Assembly: GCF_024436375.1 (NCBI RefSeq)
Contig: NZ_JAFMZM010000001.1
Coordinates: forward strand, 62,001 to 126,000
Direction: 5' to 3'
Length of the DNA: 64,000 nt
Source: Nocardioides astragali
GTDB lineage: Bacteria; Actinomycetota; Actinomycetes; Propionibacteriales; Nocardioidaceae
Shown: positions 45,524-52,815 of the stretch, in pieces
Layout: every line of letters starts with the position of its first letter
How positions within the stretch are numbered: the stretch's first letter is position 1
Notes under the pieces: generated by a model
Databases searched by the model: none
The model's input: the letters and a program-made list of their open reading frames with translations, nothing else
What the model was told of the DNA's origin: nothing
Made by a program: the position numbers and the translations under genes

Positions 45524-46849
45524 TCACCCGGACCGCATCAGCACCAGGTCCCCGTGCGTGCCGTAGCCGAGCAGCGGCTCGTTGACCGCGCGGCCGTTGA
45601 AGGTCGCCATCAGCCACGTCCCGTCGACGTGCGCCACTGACGGCCACGGCAGGTTCGTCGGGTAGGGCGCGTCGAGCAGGCCGAGGTCGCCCATCTCCAG
45701 GTCGAACACCGGGAAGCGGGCGCGCTGACCGCGGGGTGAGTCGCGCCCGTCGCTGGCCAGCACGAGCATTCGGCCGTCCACCTCGACCAGCGTGGTGCCC
45801 TCGGTGGCCCGGCGGTCGGTGGCGGCCCCGAGCAGCCCCAGCTCGTCGAGGGAGGGGCCACCTGCGAGGGCGGGGTGGAAGTCGATGAACCGGCGGGCAC
45901 TCACGAAGCCGACAAGCCACTGCCCGTCGCGGCGGACCAGGTGCGGGTCCCACGTGGCGATGGAAGCGAGGTCGTCGGTCGGCAGCGGTAGCTCGCGGGT
46001 GTCGAGGACGTGGGCACCGTGCAGCAGGTCGGCGTCGGTCTCGGCGAAGGTGACCCGCAACCCGGCGGGCGTACGACGACCGGCGCGCGTGGTCGGCGTC
46101 TCGAAGTCGCCCCACGTGCTGGTGGCCACCAGCCAGCCGTCCCCCGAGCGGACGAGGTGCGTGGCGTGGTCGCCGAACACCCCCGGCCGGTCGGGGCGGC
46201 GGAAGTAGAGGTCGGCGGCGTGGGCCACCTCGAGGAGCGTGGCGTCCAATCGCCAGACGCTGGTGTGGGCGGTGTCGAAGAAGCCCGGCCCCGCAGAGGT
46301 GGCGGTGAGCCACAGCGCGTCGCCGTCGCGCAGCGGCCGGCCGTCCTCCTCCGTGACGAACCGGACGTCGCGCAGGCCCAGCTGCCCGAAGCCACCGGCG
46401 ACACCGCCCCAGGTCGGGAGCTCGACGCGGAGCCCGGCGAGCGCGGCCTCCCCGTGGACGTCCACGTCGTCGCGCAGGTCGTACCTCGCCCGCGCGACCC
46501 ACTGGACGCCCTCGCGGGTCCACGCCGTGAGGTGGGACCCGGTGAGCGTGAGCCCCAGCTCGGTCGGGTCGACGGACCGGTGGAACCGCCGGCTCCGCAC
46601 CTCCTGGGTGGCGTGGTCGCGGGTGATCGTCAGGGACACGGAGCCCCCCGCCACATCCGCGCCGAGCCGCAGCCCGCCCAGGTGGAGGGCGAGCCGTGGC
46701 CGCTCGCGCACCGGCGTCGTCACCGCCACGTAGGGCGCGACCGCCGGCATCGGCACGATCCCTCCCGTCGTGGTGTCGACGCGGACGGAGCCCGGCGCCA
46801 CCAGGTCGACCGGGCGCAGCCGGCGGACGATCTCGAGGCGCGGGATCAC
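45524..46849 (-). CDS. Predicted beta-propeller protein of unknown function
   Basis: 441-residue protein without a signal peptide. It contains recurring short strands with aromatic and Asp/Trp residues ([51 protein letters not shown]), as in five-bladed propellers of GH43/GH62-like families. I cannot see a clear three-acid catalytic set. It could be a glycosidase-like or sugar-binding protein. It begins 35 nt beyond the tRNA-Phe terminator. Confidence 0.7.
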   Translation of the reverse strand: MIPRLEIVRRLRPVDLVAPGSVRVDTTTGGIVPMPAVAPYVAVTTPVRERPRLALHLGGLRLGADVAGGSVSLTITRDHATQEVRSRRFHRSVDPTELGLTLTGSHLTAWTREGVQWVARARYDLRDDVDVHGEAALAGLRVELPTWGGVAGGFGQLGLRDVRFVTEEDGRPLRDGDALWLTATSAGPGFFDTAHTSVWRLDATLLEVAHAADLYFRRPDRPGVFGDHATHLVRSGDGWLVATSTWGDFETPTTRAGRRTPAGLRVTFAETDADLLHGAHVLDTRELPLPTDDLASIATWDPHLVRRDGQWLVGFVSARRFIDFHPALAGGPSLDELGLLGAATDRRATEGTTLVEVDGRMLVLASDGRDSPRGQRARFPVFDLEMGDLGLLDAPYPTNLPWPSVAHVDGTWLMATFNGRAVNEPLLGYGTHGDLVLMRSG

Positions 46850-46883
46850 GGGTCCATCCTGCCGTCGAGTCGGCCGGGTCGCA

Positions 46884-46920
46884 GAAGGGCCCCGATCGGG
46901 ACGTGATCGGGGCCCTTCTG
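46884..46920 (-). terminator. Strong hairpin terminator after tRNA-Phe
   Basis: AGAAGGGCCCCGATC (46884-46898) and GATCGGGGCCCTTCT (46906-46920) are exact 15-nt reverse complements with a 7-nt loop. It starts 7 nt past the tRNA-Phe 3' end on the minus strand, so it terminates tRNA-Phe transcription. Confidence 0.75.
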
Positions 46921-46926
46921 TGCTTG

Positions 46927-47000
46927 TGGGCAGGGGCGGGGTCGAACCGCCGACCTATCACTTTTCAGGCGATCGCTCGTACCAACTGAGCTACCTGCCC
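46927..47000 (-). tRNA. tRNA-Phe (GAA)
   Basis: 74-nt tRNA read on the minus strand. Acceptor GGGCAGG/CCTGCCC, D arm GCTC...GAGC, anticodon stem ATCGC/GTGAT with loop CTGAAAA giving anticodon GAA, T arm GGCGGTTCGACCCCGCC, discriminator A. CCA is not encoded. Confidence 0.97.
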
Positions 47001-47052
47001 AAGCGGTGACGAGAATACATGAGCCACGAGGGGAGGACGGAATCGGCTCGCG

Positions 47053-48384
47053 TCACGGAACCGGTGGCGCGTGGGCCGGCAGCTCCAGCCAGAACGACGA
47101 CCCCACGCCGGGCGTCGACTCGCCCCGGACCGCCCCGCCGTCGCGTTCGGCGATGGTGCGCGAGATCGACAGACCGAGCCCGCTGCCCTTCCTCCCGGAC
47201 GGTGCGAACCGCACGAACGGCTCGAACACGTGCGCCAGCTGGTCAGCGGTCAGGCCGGGTCCGTCGTCGCGCACGATGATCCGCACCATCTCCTTCCCGC
47301 TCTCGCCGAGCAGCGCCTCGGCGGTGAGGTGGACGTTGCCCCCGTCAGGGTGGTGGTGGGCGATCGCGTTGCCGAGGAGGTTGGTGAGCACCTGGCGGAC
47401 GCCGGAGGAATGTGCGTAGGCGGTCACCGCGGGGTCCACCTTGACGTGCATCTCCACGTGGGCGGTCCGTGCCGGGGTGCGGTGCCAGTGCACGACGTCG
47501 GCGACCGCGTCGGCGATCGGGACATCCTGGCGCTGGTCGTCGCCGGACAGCGTCCGGCCGGCTCCGAGGAGGCTGTCGACCACCGCGAGGACCTGGTCGC
47601 AGGCGCGCAGGATCACGGGCCCGTCGCGGAGCATGCCTGCCGACACCACCTCCGCCGGGGCGTGCGCGGCATCGTCCAGGAGGACCTCGGTGTAGCCGAG
47701 GACCGCCGCGAGGGGCGTACGCAGCTCGTGCCCGACGGCGGCGAAGAACTGCTGGTAGGCCAGCTGCGCCTCCGTGCCGGCCTCGATCGCTTCCGCGAGG
47801 GCGCGCCGGGACTGCTCGAGCATGAGGCGCGAGACGAGAGCGGCGTTGAGCAGGCGAAGGTCGTCCACGAGGACCTGTGACCATGGACCGGACTCGGTGC
47901 TGACGGTCGACATGCTGCCGAACATGTCCCCCTCGGACAGGAGCGACGAGGCGATCAGGCTGCCGACCCCCTCCCGTCTGAGCTCTGCGACGTCCTGTGC
48001 CGCCTCCGGGGGCAGGAGCTCTCTGTCGGGGAGAGCCACGATGCCCCGGCGCGCGAACTGCGACATCCAGGGCATGGTCAGGGCGGCCTCGGGACCGGCC
48101 CCGGGCGGCGGGACGAAGGAGCGGACGGAGCCAGGGCGTTTCCACTCGCGGATCCAGGCTCGCCCGCCCAGCCGGGTCCAGCCCGTCTCGTCGTCGGGGG
48201 ACAGGCTGGTGAGCACGGTGATGACGACCTCGACGCGCTGCTCGGCGAGAAGGTGCTCCGCCACGCGCGCGATCGCCGTGTCGAGGCTGATGTCCCCCCT
48301 GAGGGTGACCGCTGCGAGCGCGGCCGCCTCGCCCGAGACAGGTCCGCTGACGGACGTGTCCTGCAGGGCGGGGTGGTCGATCAC
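47053..48384 (-). CDS. Soluble GAF-domain sensor histidine kinase
   Basis: 443-residue cytoplasmic sensor kinase without transmembrane helices. Residues about 30-195 form a GAF-like sensor. HisKA has the phospho-acceptor His219 in AAVGHELRTPLAAVLGYTEV. The ATPase domain has the N box RQVLTNLLGNAIAHH, G1 VRDDGPGL and G2 GSGLGLSI. Its GTG overlaps the P450 stop by 4 nt, so it is translated in the same operon. Its likely partner is the lone receiver at 49711. It could sense the product, a redox ligand or a small molecule bound by GAF; this is inference. Confidence 0.92.
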   Translation of the reverse strand: MIDHPALQDTSVSGPVSGEAAALAAVTLRGDISLDTAIARVAEHLLAEQRVEVVITVLTSLSPDDETGWTRLGGRAWIREWKRPGSVRSFVPPPGAGPEAALTMPWMSQFARRGIVALPDRELLPPEAAQDVAELRREGVGSLIASSLLSEGDMFGSMSTVSTESGPWSQVLVDDLRLLNAALVSRLMLEQSRRALAEAIEAGTEAQLAYQQFFAAVGHELRTPLAAVLGYTEVLLDDAAHAPAEVVSAGMLRDGPVILRACDQVLAVVDSLLGAGRTLSGDDQRQDVPIADAVADVVHWHRTPARTAHVEMHVKVDPAVTAYAHSSGVRQVLTNLLGNAIAHHHPDGGNVHLTAEALLGESGKEMVRIIVRDDGPGLTADQLAHVFEPFVRFAPSGRKGSGLGLSISRTIAERDGGAVRGESTPGVGSSFWLELPAHAPPVP

Positions 48385-49496
48385 AAGACCGGTTCCCTTC
48401 TGGCAGTGACCGTGAAGCGGCACGGTGCCGGGGCGATGCCACGACTCTGGTCGATGGCGACGTGTTCCGCCAGTGAGATTTCGTGCGAGGCCGCCCACTC
48501 AGCAAGATGGGTGAGGACGGCCATTCCGAGATTCCGTCCGGGGCAGGCGTGCGGACCGGCTCCGAACGGCAGCCACGCGCCGGGTCGCCGAGTGCCGTCG
48601 CGCCACCGATCGGGGTCGAAGCGGACCAGGCCGGAGGCATCGCCGGGCACCAGGTCGGCCAGGCGGCCGAGCAGGAGTGGACTGACGAAGACCAGACCTC
48701 CTGCGGGGATCGGCGTCCCGCCCAGCTCCACGTCTCCCGTGGTGACCCGGGCCGTGAGCCAGGTGGGCGGTGTCAGGCGGAGCGTCTCCCAGACGGCATG
48801 GACCGGGTCGACAGCTCCCGTCGGGTGATCCGCGAGCCAGGCCAGGAGGAAGGCGCCGGCAGCGATCGGGACCTGGGTGCCGGCCGCCAGCAGGGTCGCC
48901 ATCTGCTGCGGGGTCTGGCCGGGCGCGGGCAGGCTCGCGAGCGCGTCCTCCAGGACGTCCTCGAGGGCGACCCGCGTGTCGTGCTCCACGCGGCGGATCC
49001 GGCTCCAGCGCCGCGGTGGGCGCCGGGCGGCGATGATCGGCCCGAGGGCATCGATCCACGCCAGAACGCGGTCGGCCACCACGTCACGCACGTCTTCCCC
49101 GATCGAGGGCATGGCAGCTGAGGCCGTGGCACGGGCGACCGGGCGGCGGAGCAGCACCATGGCGTCGTACGGCTCACCGGAGCGCGTGCGGTCGTGCTCG
49201 CGAAGTGCCGCCGCCCATTCCCGGTCGAAGGTGGTGATCCCCCGAGTCACCTGGCCCGGCGTGACCGGGGGGAAGATCGTGTGACCTGAGCGGGTCTCGC
49301 CCCGGCTGCCTGTCAGGTCGTCGGTGCCGCTGACGTTGCCGGGGAAGTCAAATTTTGTCACGTCGGTCAGGACCTGACGCGCCTGATCGAGGCTCGTGGC
49401 CAGCCATGGTCCGCCGGGCGCGAGCGCGGCCGCACCGGATCGTGGTGCAGATAGGACAGCGCCGAGCTGGCCACCGGCCGACTCGACGCTGTCCAT
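48381..49496 (-). CDS. Short cytochrome P450 with altered I-helix
   Basis: 371-residue P450. Heme loop FGAGPHACPG with Cys318, ExxR as ETLR at 237-240. The I-helix at 203-210 reads AAGTQVP in place of the usual AGxxT, so the normal acid-threonine pair for oxygen activation is absent. This is seen in some P450s that couple aromatic residues rather than hydroxylate, but it is not proof. The ATG at 49496 was chosen; a GTG at 49505 is also possible. It lies 44 nt after the precursor-like peptide and overlaps the kinase start, so all three are probably one transcript. Confidence 0.88.
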   Translation of the reverse strand: MDSVESAGGQLGAVLSAPRSGAAALAPGGPWLATSLDQARQVLTDVTKFDFPGNVSGTDDLTGSRGETRSGHTIFPPVTPGQVTRGITTFDREWAAALREHDRTRSGEPYDAMVLLRRPVARATASAAMPSIGEDVRDVVADRVLAWIDALGPIIAARRPPRRWSRIRRVEHDTRVALEDVLEDALASLPAPGQTPQQMATLLAAGTQVPIAAGAFLLAWLADHPTGAVDPVHAVWETLRLTPPTWLTARVTTGDVELGGTPIPAGGLVFVSPLLLGRLADLVPGDASGLVRFDPDRWRDGTRRPGAWLPFGAGPHACPGRNLGMAVLTHLAEWAASHEISLAEHVAIDQSRGIAPAPCRFTVTARREPVL

Positions 49497-49540
49497 GGGC
49501 GCCACGGGACGTGACGACCTTTCTTGGCTTCTTCTTGCGA

Positions 49541-49630
49541 TCAGTGACGCGGGGGGGCAGGACGCCACGTGTAGGGCATCCGGTTGACGACACTCGTGGA
49601 CGGCTTGCGGGTGCGGAAACGCTTCATCAT
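49541..49630 (-). CDS. 29-residue putative RiPP precursor peptide
   Basis: Small ORF too short for gene finders. The peptide starts MMKRFRTRKPSTSVVNRM and then has Pro19-Tyr20-Thr21-Trp22 and a C-terminal proline-rich segment ending Arg28-His29. Nine Lys/Arg residues make it basic. The ATG at 49630 (or 49627) is preceded by CTGGAGA at a 6-nt spacing, an ideal ribosome binding site. It sits just upstream of the P450 on the same strand. A leader followed by an aromatic core next to a P450 is the layout of P450-modified RiPPs such as biarylitides and atropopeptides. The core boundaries and the product are unknown. Confidence 0.6.
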   Translation of the reverse strand: MMKRFRTRKPSTSVVNRMPYTWRPAPPRH

Positions 49631-49710
49631 GGTGTTCTCCAGGGTTGAGGTGATGCGCGCCAGGTAGGCGGGCGGGTGACACCGCCCAGAGGACGGAACC
49701 GATAGTGCGT

Positions 49711-50112
49711 TCAGGGTCGGCTTCCGGACTCAAGGTCGAGCAGTGTCTGGCTAATCAGATCAGTCAATTGCTGAATGCGCAGCGGCTTCTGCATGACAGT
49801 GTCGATTCCGAGCTCTTGCAGAACTGCTCGGTGCTCGCCGGCCCAGGCACTGATCACGACGATCTTCATGCTCGGAGCGACATCTGGATGAGCCCTCAGC
49901 CACCGCACGACGTCGACGCCGTTCATGCGGGGCATGGTGAGGTCGAGGAGCATCACGTCGAAGGACTCGACCCCGAGGAGGTCCACCGCCTCCTGGCCGT
50001 CGCCGGCCGTGGAGGCGTGGTGTCCCGCGCGTTCCACGAGGCGGCAGAAGACGTCGCGGATGTCCTCGTTGTCGTCGACGACGAGGAAGCGCAACTGCAC
50101 GGCACGGCTCAC
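49711..50112 (-). CDS. Stand-alone response regulator receiver protein
   Basis: 133-residue CheY-like receiver with no output domain. Acidic pocket Asp13-Asp14, phosphorylation site Asp57 in MLLDLTMPRMNGVD, Ser88, and Lys109 in MQKPLRIQQ. It is the first gene of the unit, followed by the peptide, P450 and kinase. The GTG at 50112 has TAACCT 6 nt upstream, so the transcript is probably leaderless. It is probably phosphorylated by the kinase at 47053 and must act by protein contact. Confidence 0.93.
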   Translation of the reverse strand: MSRAVQLRFLVVDDNEDIRDVFCRLVERAGHHASTAGDGQEAVDLLGVESFDVMLLDLTMPRMNGVDVVRWLRAHPDVAPSMKIVVISAWAGEHRAVLQELGIDTVMQKPLRIQQLTDLISQTLLDLESGSRP

Positions 50113-50118
50113 ACGACA

Positions 50119-50124
50119 AGGTTA
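50119..50124 (-). promoter_or_regulatory. Leaderless -10 element of the receiver-P450 unit
   Basis: TAACCT on the minus strand, 6 nt before the GTG at 50112. Confidence 0.5.
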
Positions 50125-50154
50125 GTCAAACCCGCTGGCACATGTAGGCAAGTT

Positions 50155-50188
50155 CGGCCAACTTTCGACCAACCTTCTGACCGACCTT
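50155..50188 (-). promoter_or_regulatory. Three direct repeats upstream of the receiver-P450 promoter
   Basis: CGGCCAACTTT (50155-50165), CGACCAACCTT (50166-50176) and CTGACCGACCTT (50177-50188) are related units on the plus strand spaced 11-12 nt, one helical turn apart. They sit about 43-76 nt upstream of the predicted transcription start, where activators such as SARP or OmpR-type proteins bind. Confidence 0.5.
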
Positions 50189-50309
50189 GGTCGCAGGTGC
50201 CCTCGGTCCCTCGTCCCGCCCCGCGTCGGCGGGCGTCCGGGTTGGGAACCAGCGCGCCGCTGGCCCTATGCTTGGCGACGCTTGAGCGGGCTCGTCCCAC
50301 GCAAGCTTG

Positions 50310-50382
50310 GCCCCCATCGTCTAGCGGCCCAGGACCCCGCCCTTTCACGGCGGTAGCGCCGGTTCGAATCCGGTTGGGGGTG
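50310..50382 (+). tRNA. tRNA-Glu (TTC)
   Basis: 73-nt tRNA. Acceptor GCCCCCA pairs with TGGGGGT (one G-T pair), anticodon stem CCGCC/GGCGG with loop CTTTCAC giving TTC, T arm CCGGTTCGAATCCGG. CCA is not encoded. A TATGCT -10-like hexamer lies about 40 nt upstream. Confidence 0.97.
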
Positions 50383-50465
50383 CGGCCCGGTCCTGGTTGG
50401 GCGCCGATTGGTGGTCACCGAAGAGCATGGGTTAGAGTTCCACCCGCTTCGCAAGGAGCACATCT

Positions 50466-50539
50466 GGCCCCGTAGCGCAGTTGGTTAGCGCGCCGCCCTG
50501 TCACGGCGGAGGCCGCGGGTTCGAGTCCCGTCGGGGTCG
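50466..50539 (+). tRNA. tRNA-Asp (GTC)
   Basis: 74-nt tRNA. Acceptor GGCCCCG/CGGGGTC, anticodon stem CCGCC/GGCGG with loop CTGTCAC giving GTC, T arm CGCGGGTTCGAGTCCCGT region, discriminator G. Its 3' end is repeated at 52796, marking an integration site. Confidence 0.97.
50520..50539 (+). repeat. Left attachment-site copy within tRNA-Asp
   Basis: TTCGAGTCCCGTCGGGGTCG, the 3' end of tRNA-Asp, matched by 19 of 20 positions at 52796-52815. It is the left direct repeat of the decayed element. Confidence 0.7.
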
Positions 50540-50848
50540 CAGAGGCATGTACGAGAAGCCGCAGGTCAAGAGCCTGCGGCTCTCTGCATTTCTAGCTCGG
50601 ATGGCCGTTCTGGTCACCGAGTGGTCACACGTGGTCTGCACTCTCATGACGACGCCCCGCCCCGGGGAGCAGCGGTGGCGTTCCGGCTCGCCGGCGTGCT
50701 CGTGGCCCTCCGGGAGCGTGACCACGACGTCGAGTTGGTCCCAGCCATGGAACGTCTGTGTGATGCGGCGCATCATCGGAGCAGTGTGCGTCCAGGGGCG
50801 GACATCACGGAAGGCTCCCGGCTGGCCTGTGGAGAGAGACCGCCACGC
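50540..50848. other. Left part of the decayed element, no gene seen
   Basis: Between tRNA-Asp and the coiled-coil gene I see a terminator-like hairpin, GCCGCAGG (50558-50565) with CCTGCGGC (50573-50580), followed by TCTCTGCATTT. The open frames here read through the tRNA and are not convincing. Confidence 0.5.
50558..50592 (+). terminator. Hairpin terminator after tRNA-Asp
   Basis: GCCGCAGG (50558-50565) pairs with CCTGCGGC (50573-50580) over a 7-nt loop, then TCTCTGCATTTCT. The T-containing tail suits Rho-independent termination of tRNA-Asp. Confidence 0.65.
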
Positions 50849-51400
50849 TCAGCCTGGGAGTAGTTGGTCCAGCAGTTGCAGGATCGTGCCAAGGGTGACG
50901 ATCGCGAGACCGAACACGGTCAAGGGAAGACCTTCGAGCTTCACTGCTCGCAGGCCCGTCGCCACCTCGGTTTGGACGTTGCTGATCCGCTCGTCGATCT
51001 GGTCCCTCAGGACGTTGAGCCGCTTGTGAGCCTGGTCGGCTCGTTCTTGAGCGTCGTTCGCCCGCGTGAGGCTCTCCTCGTGCAACTCGAGTAGATGCTC
51101 AACCTTCTCTTCGAGGGTGAGGTCAGCCGGCCACGTAGGGACGGCGGTCGCGCTGGCACTGAACCACTTCGGCTGCAGGGTCCCAGCGAGGCGCCCACTC
51201 CGATCGGGGGTTCGCCCCAGCACTACCTCGCCGAACTCGGATCGCAAGGTGGGGAGGAACCTCGCGTCTCCGGCTTGTTGCCTCCACGTGTGTACGAGGC
51301 CGCGGATGGCGAGCGCGAGGCCCACCAGCTCGATGGCTGTCCCGATCGCCGACAGCGTGTTCACCCCAGTGGAGTGTCGGCGCGGGCCCTCATCGTCCAC
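50849..51400 (-). CDS. Coiled-coil protein with terminal membrane segments
   Basis: 183-residue hypothetical protein. An N-terminal hydrophobic helix (LSAIGTAIELVGLALAIRGL) is followed by a soluble part, a coiled coil (EEKVEHLLELHEESLTRAND to LRDQIDERISNVQTEVA), and a C-terminal helix (LTVFGLAIVTLGTILQLLDQ). GTG start at 51400; a GTG at about 51364 is an alternative. It lies in the decayed element and may be a cargo gene. Function unknown. Confidence 0.65.
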   Translation of the reverse strand: MDDEGPRRHSTGVNTLSAIGTAIELVGLALAIRGLVHTWRQQAGDARFLPTLRSEFGEVVLGRTPDRSGRLAGTLQPKWFSASATAVPTWPADLTLEEKVEHLLELHEESLTRANDAQERADQAHKRLNVLRDQIDERISNVQTEVATGLRAVKLEGLPLTVFGLAIVTLGTILQLLDQLLPG

Positions 51401-51749
51401 CCCTCCGACGGGCGTAGCGCCCGATCGAAAGCAGACGCACCATGGCCGGGTGATCCAGCCGCAGCCGGACGAAGACGTCGAGGGATGAGCGTTCCCGTCA
51501 GGGCTGATCCAGGACGTCAGGCCGGACTAGACAGCAGGCACGACCGATCTCGGGAGGAGTAGCGTTCTGGCCATCGATACGGGCGATCCCCGGGGGGGCT
51601 GTCTGCGGTTGATTGGGGGCTCCGCGGGCAGTCAGGGGGTCGGCTGAGCGACGCGGCAGCGAGCCGATTTGTCGGGACGCGCCCCAGACCGGGGGTAGCC
51701 GGGGCGAGTCCCTCGCAGGGTCCTGTTTGTGGGTACAGGAGGTGGCTGC
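51401..51749. other. Intergenic stretch in the decayed element
   Basis: I see no coding frame with a ribosome binding site and no clear RNA structure here, apart from the AGGAGGT immediately before the small ORF at 51750. Confidence 0.45.
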
Positions 51750-51836
51750 GTGACGGTCACATTAGGCGAGTGCCGTCTGGGGCACCGGGAGTTCCTGGCA
51801 AAGGTTCCGCAAGGTTGGGTATACCTCGTCGGGTGA
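51750..51836 (+). CDS. 28-residue small ORF with a perfect ribosome binding site
   Basis: GTG at 51750 is preceded by AGGAGGT with a 6-nt spacer. The peptide starts MTVTLGECRLGHREFLAKVP and ends QGWVYLVG. No homology recognised. It may be a real small peptide or the truncated start of an element gene. Confidence 0.35.
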   Translation: MTVTLGECRLGHREFLAKVPQGWVYLVG

Positions 51837-51889
51837 ACCGCACCGTCACGCCTCAGGGAGCGCGACCGCGGGTGGGACAACGCAAAAGG

Positions 51890-51922
51890 ACCCGCCCGCC
51901 GCCCTGTGGACGACGGGCGGGC
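51890..51922 (-). terminator. Terminator of the minus-strand genes in the decayed element
   Basis: CCCGCCCG (51891-51898) pairs with CGGGCGGG (51914-51921). On the minus strand it is followed by TCCTTTTGCG. It lies 50 nt past the last stop of the minus-strand unit. Confidence 0.55.
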
Positions 51923-51970
51923 TCAGGGGGCTCGGCCGCCACGGGGGTGCGGACGAGCGCGGCGAGGCTA

Positions 51971-52192
51971 CTAGACGATGACGACGTTGCCGAGGCGCCC
52001 GGCCGCCCTATGCCGCGTAGCTGGGCCAGAGCTCCCAGGCGCTCCCAGCTGGACGACGTATGCCGGCGCCAGCCCAGACGACGTCGACGCCTCCGTGAGC
52101 GTCCACGTGGTCGGCCCTGTGGCCGCTCACCCAGCATCGGTCAGGTGGTAGGCGATCGGCTCGTCGAGGTCGTCAACCCACGTCGTACTCAC
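51971..52192 (-). pseudogene. Small element gene interrupted by an in-frame TGA
   Basis: GTG at 52192 overlaps the upstream stop (GTGA) and has AGGAGGT at a 6-nt spacing, so initiation is likely. It encodes 21 residues (MSTTWVDDLDEPIAYHLTDA...) to a TGA at 52127-52129. The same frame is then open for another ~50 codons to a TAG at 51971. Whether the second part is coding is unknown. Confidence 0.35.
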
Positions 52193-52503
52193 AGCGGCAC
52201 CTCCTGGGCATCCTGCAGGCGTGCCTTCAGCGTCCAGAGGGCGCCTCGGCTCAGTCCTTCAGCGAGATCCTCGATCTCGTCGATTCGGTCGACCCACATG
52301 ACCACGTCGCTGAGGCGGAGAGCCAGCTGCCAAGGCCCTTCGCCGCGCGCCACGACGGACACACGCCACTTCGTCTCGAGCTCGACGTCGGAGTCATCGC
52401 TCTCCCAGTGCCGGTGGCGGACGGAGGTGGCGTGCGCGACTTCGCCGTCCTCGTTCGGTGTGTGGGTGCCTCGCTTGTAGGCCTGGTCGCACGGGAACCG
52501 CAC
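52189..52503 (-). CDS. Hypothetical protein of the decayed element
   Basis: About 104 residues with a balanced, protein-like C-terminal part (ELETKWRVSVVARGEGPWQL, then VDRIDEIEDLAEGLSRGALW). Similar small proteins occur in integrative elements of actinobacteria. The start is uncertain: GTG at 52503 has no good ribosome binding site. It overlaps the HTH fragment reading frame and is followed by the coupled small ORF at 52192. Confidence 0.5.
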   Translation of the reverse strand: MRFPCDQAYKRGTHTPNEDGEVAHATSVRHRHWESDDSDVELETKWRVSVVARGEGPWQLALRLSDVVMWVDRIDEIEDLAEGLSRGALWTLKARLQDAQEVPL

Positions 52504-52646
52504 GCAGCGCTCGGGCGCCCGATCGTGGGGGGTCGGGTCGTGGCCTTGGTGCCGGTGGCCTTGGTCTCGACGGCGCGGAGCTTCCCGGCGCTGATGAGGC
52601 CGTAGATGTGGCCGCGGGAGCACGGGCTTTCAGTGTGCTTGGTCAT
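52251..52646 (-). CDS. Excisionase-like HTH fragment
   Basis: ATG at 52646 is preceded by GAGAGGA, an excellent ribosome binding site. The first ~35 residues (MTKHTESPCSRGHIYGLISA, GKLRAVETK) match the helix-turn-helix of small excisionase proteins. After that the sequence becomes Pro/Thr/Arg-rich and does not look like protein, so a frameshift or deletion is likely. Only the N-terminal part should be trusted. Confidence 0.4.
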   Translation of the reverse strand: MTKHTESPCSRGHIYGLISAGKLRAVETKATGTKATTRPPTIGRPSAACGSRATRPTSEAPTHRTRTAKSRTPPPSATGTGRAMTPTSSSRRSGVCPSWRAAKGLGSWLSASATWSCGSTESTRSRISLKD

Positions 52647-52795
52647 CGGTATCCTCTCAGTGGGCTGACGGTCACAGATGTGGTCACGGACCGCGGGAAC
52701 CTGGGCTACGGGCCACGGTTTGCGGACGTCCGCGGAGCGTGCCAAAGGCACGCGCGGGGCCGTAGAGGACGAACGGCTACGAGGTGCGCTGGAGT

Positions 52796-52815
52796 TCGAG
52801 TCCCGTCGAGGTCGG
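52796..52815 (+). repeat. Right attachment-site copy (duplicated tRNA-Asp 3' end)
   Basis: TTCGAGTCCCGTCGAGGTCG differs from the tRNA-Asp 3' end (50520-50539) at one base. The two copies bound 2.27 kb of decayed element. Confidence 0.7.

Noticed and set aside
48381..49733. A longer P450 starting at 49733
   Set aside because: It would overlap the peptide ORF, and its first ~79 residues are low-complexity with no P450 similarity. The ATG at 49496 (or GTG 49505) fits better.
47053..50112. Conservon (cvn) locus
   Set aside because: The roadblock (CvnB), DUF742 (CvnC) and GTPase (CvnD) genes are missing, and the kinase has no membrane helices as CvnA does.
50501..50776. A 91-codon ORF on the minus strand across tRNA-Asp
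   Set aside because: Its C-terminal part is a translation of the tRNA complement, a common false ORF, and it has no ribosome binding site.
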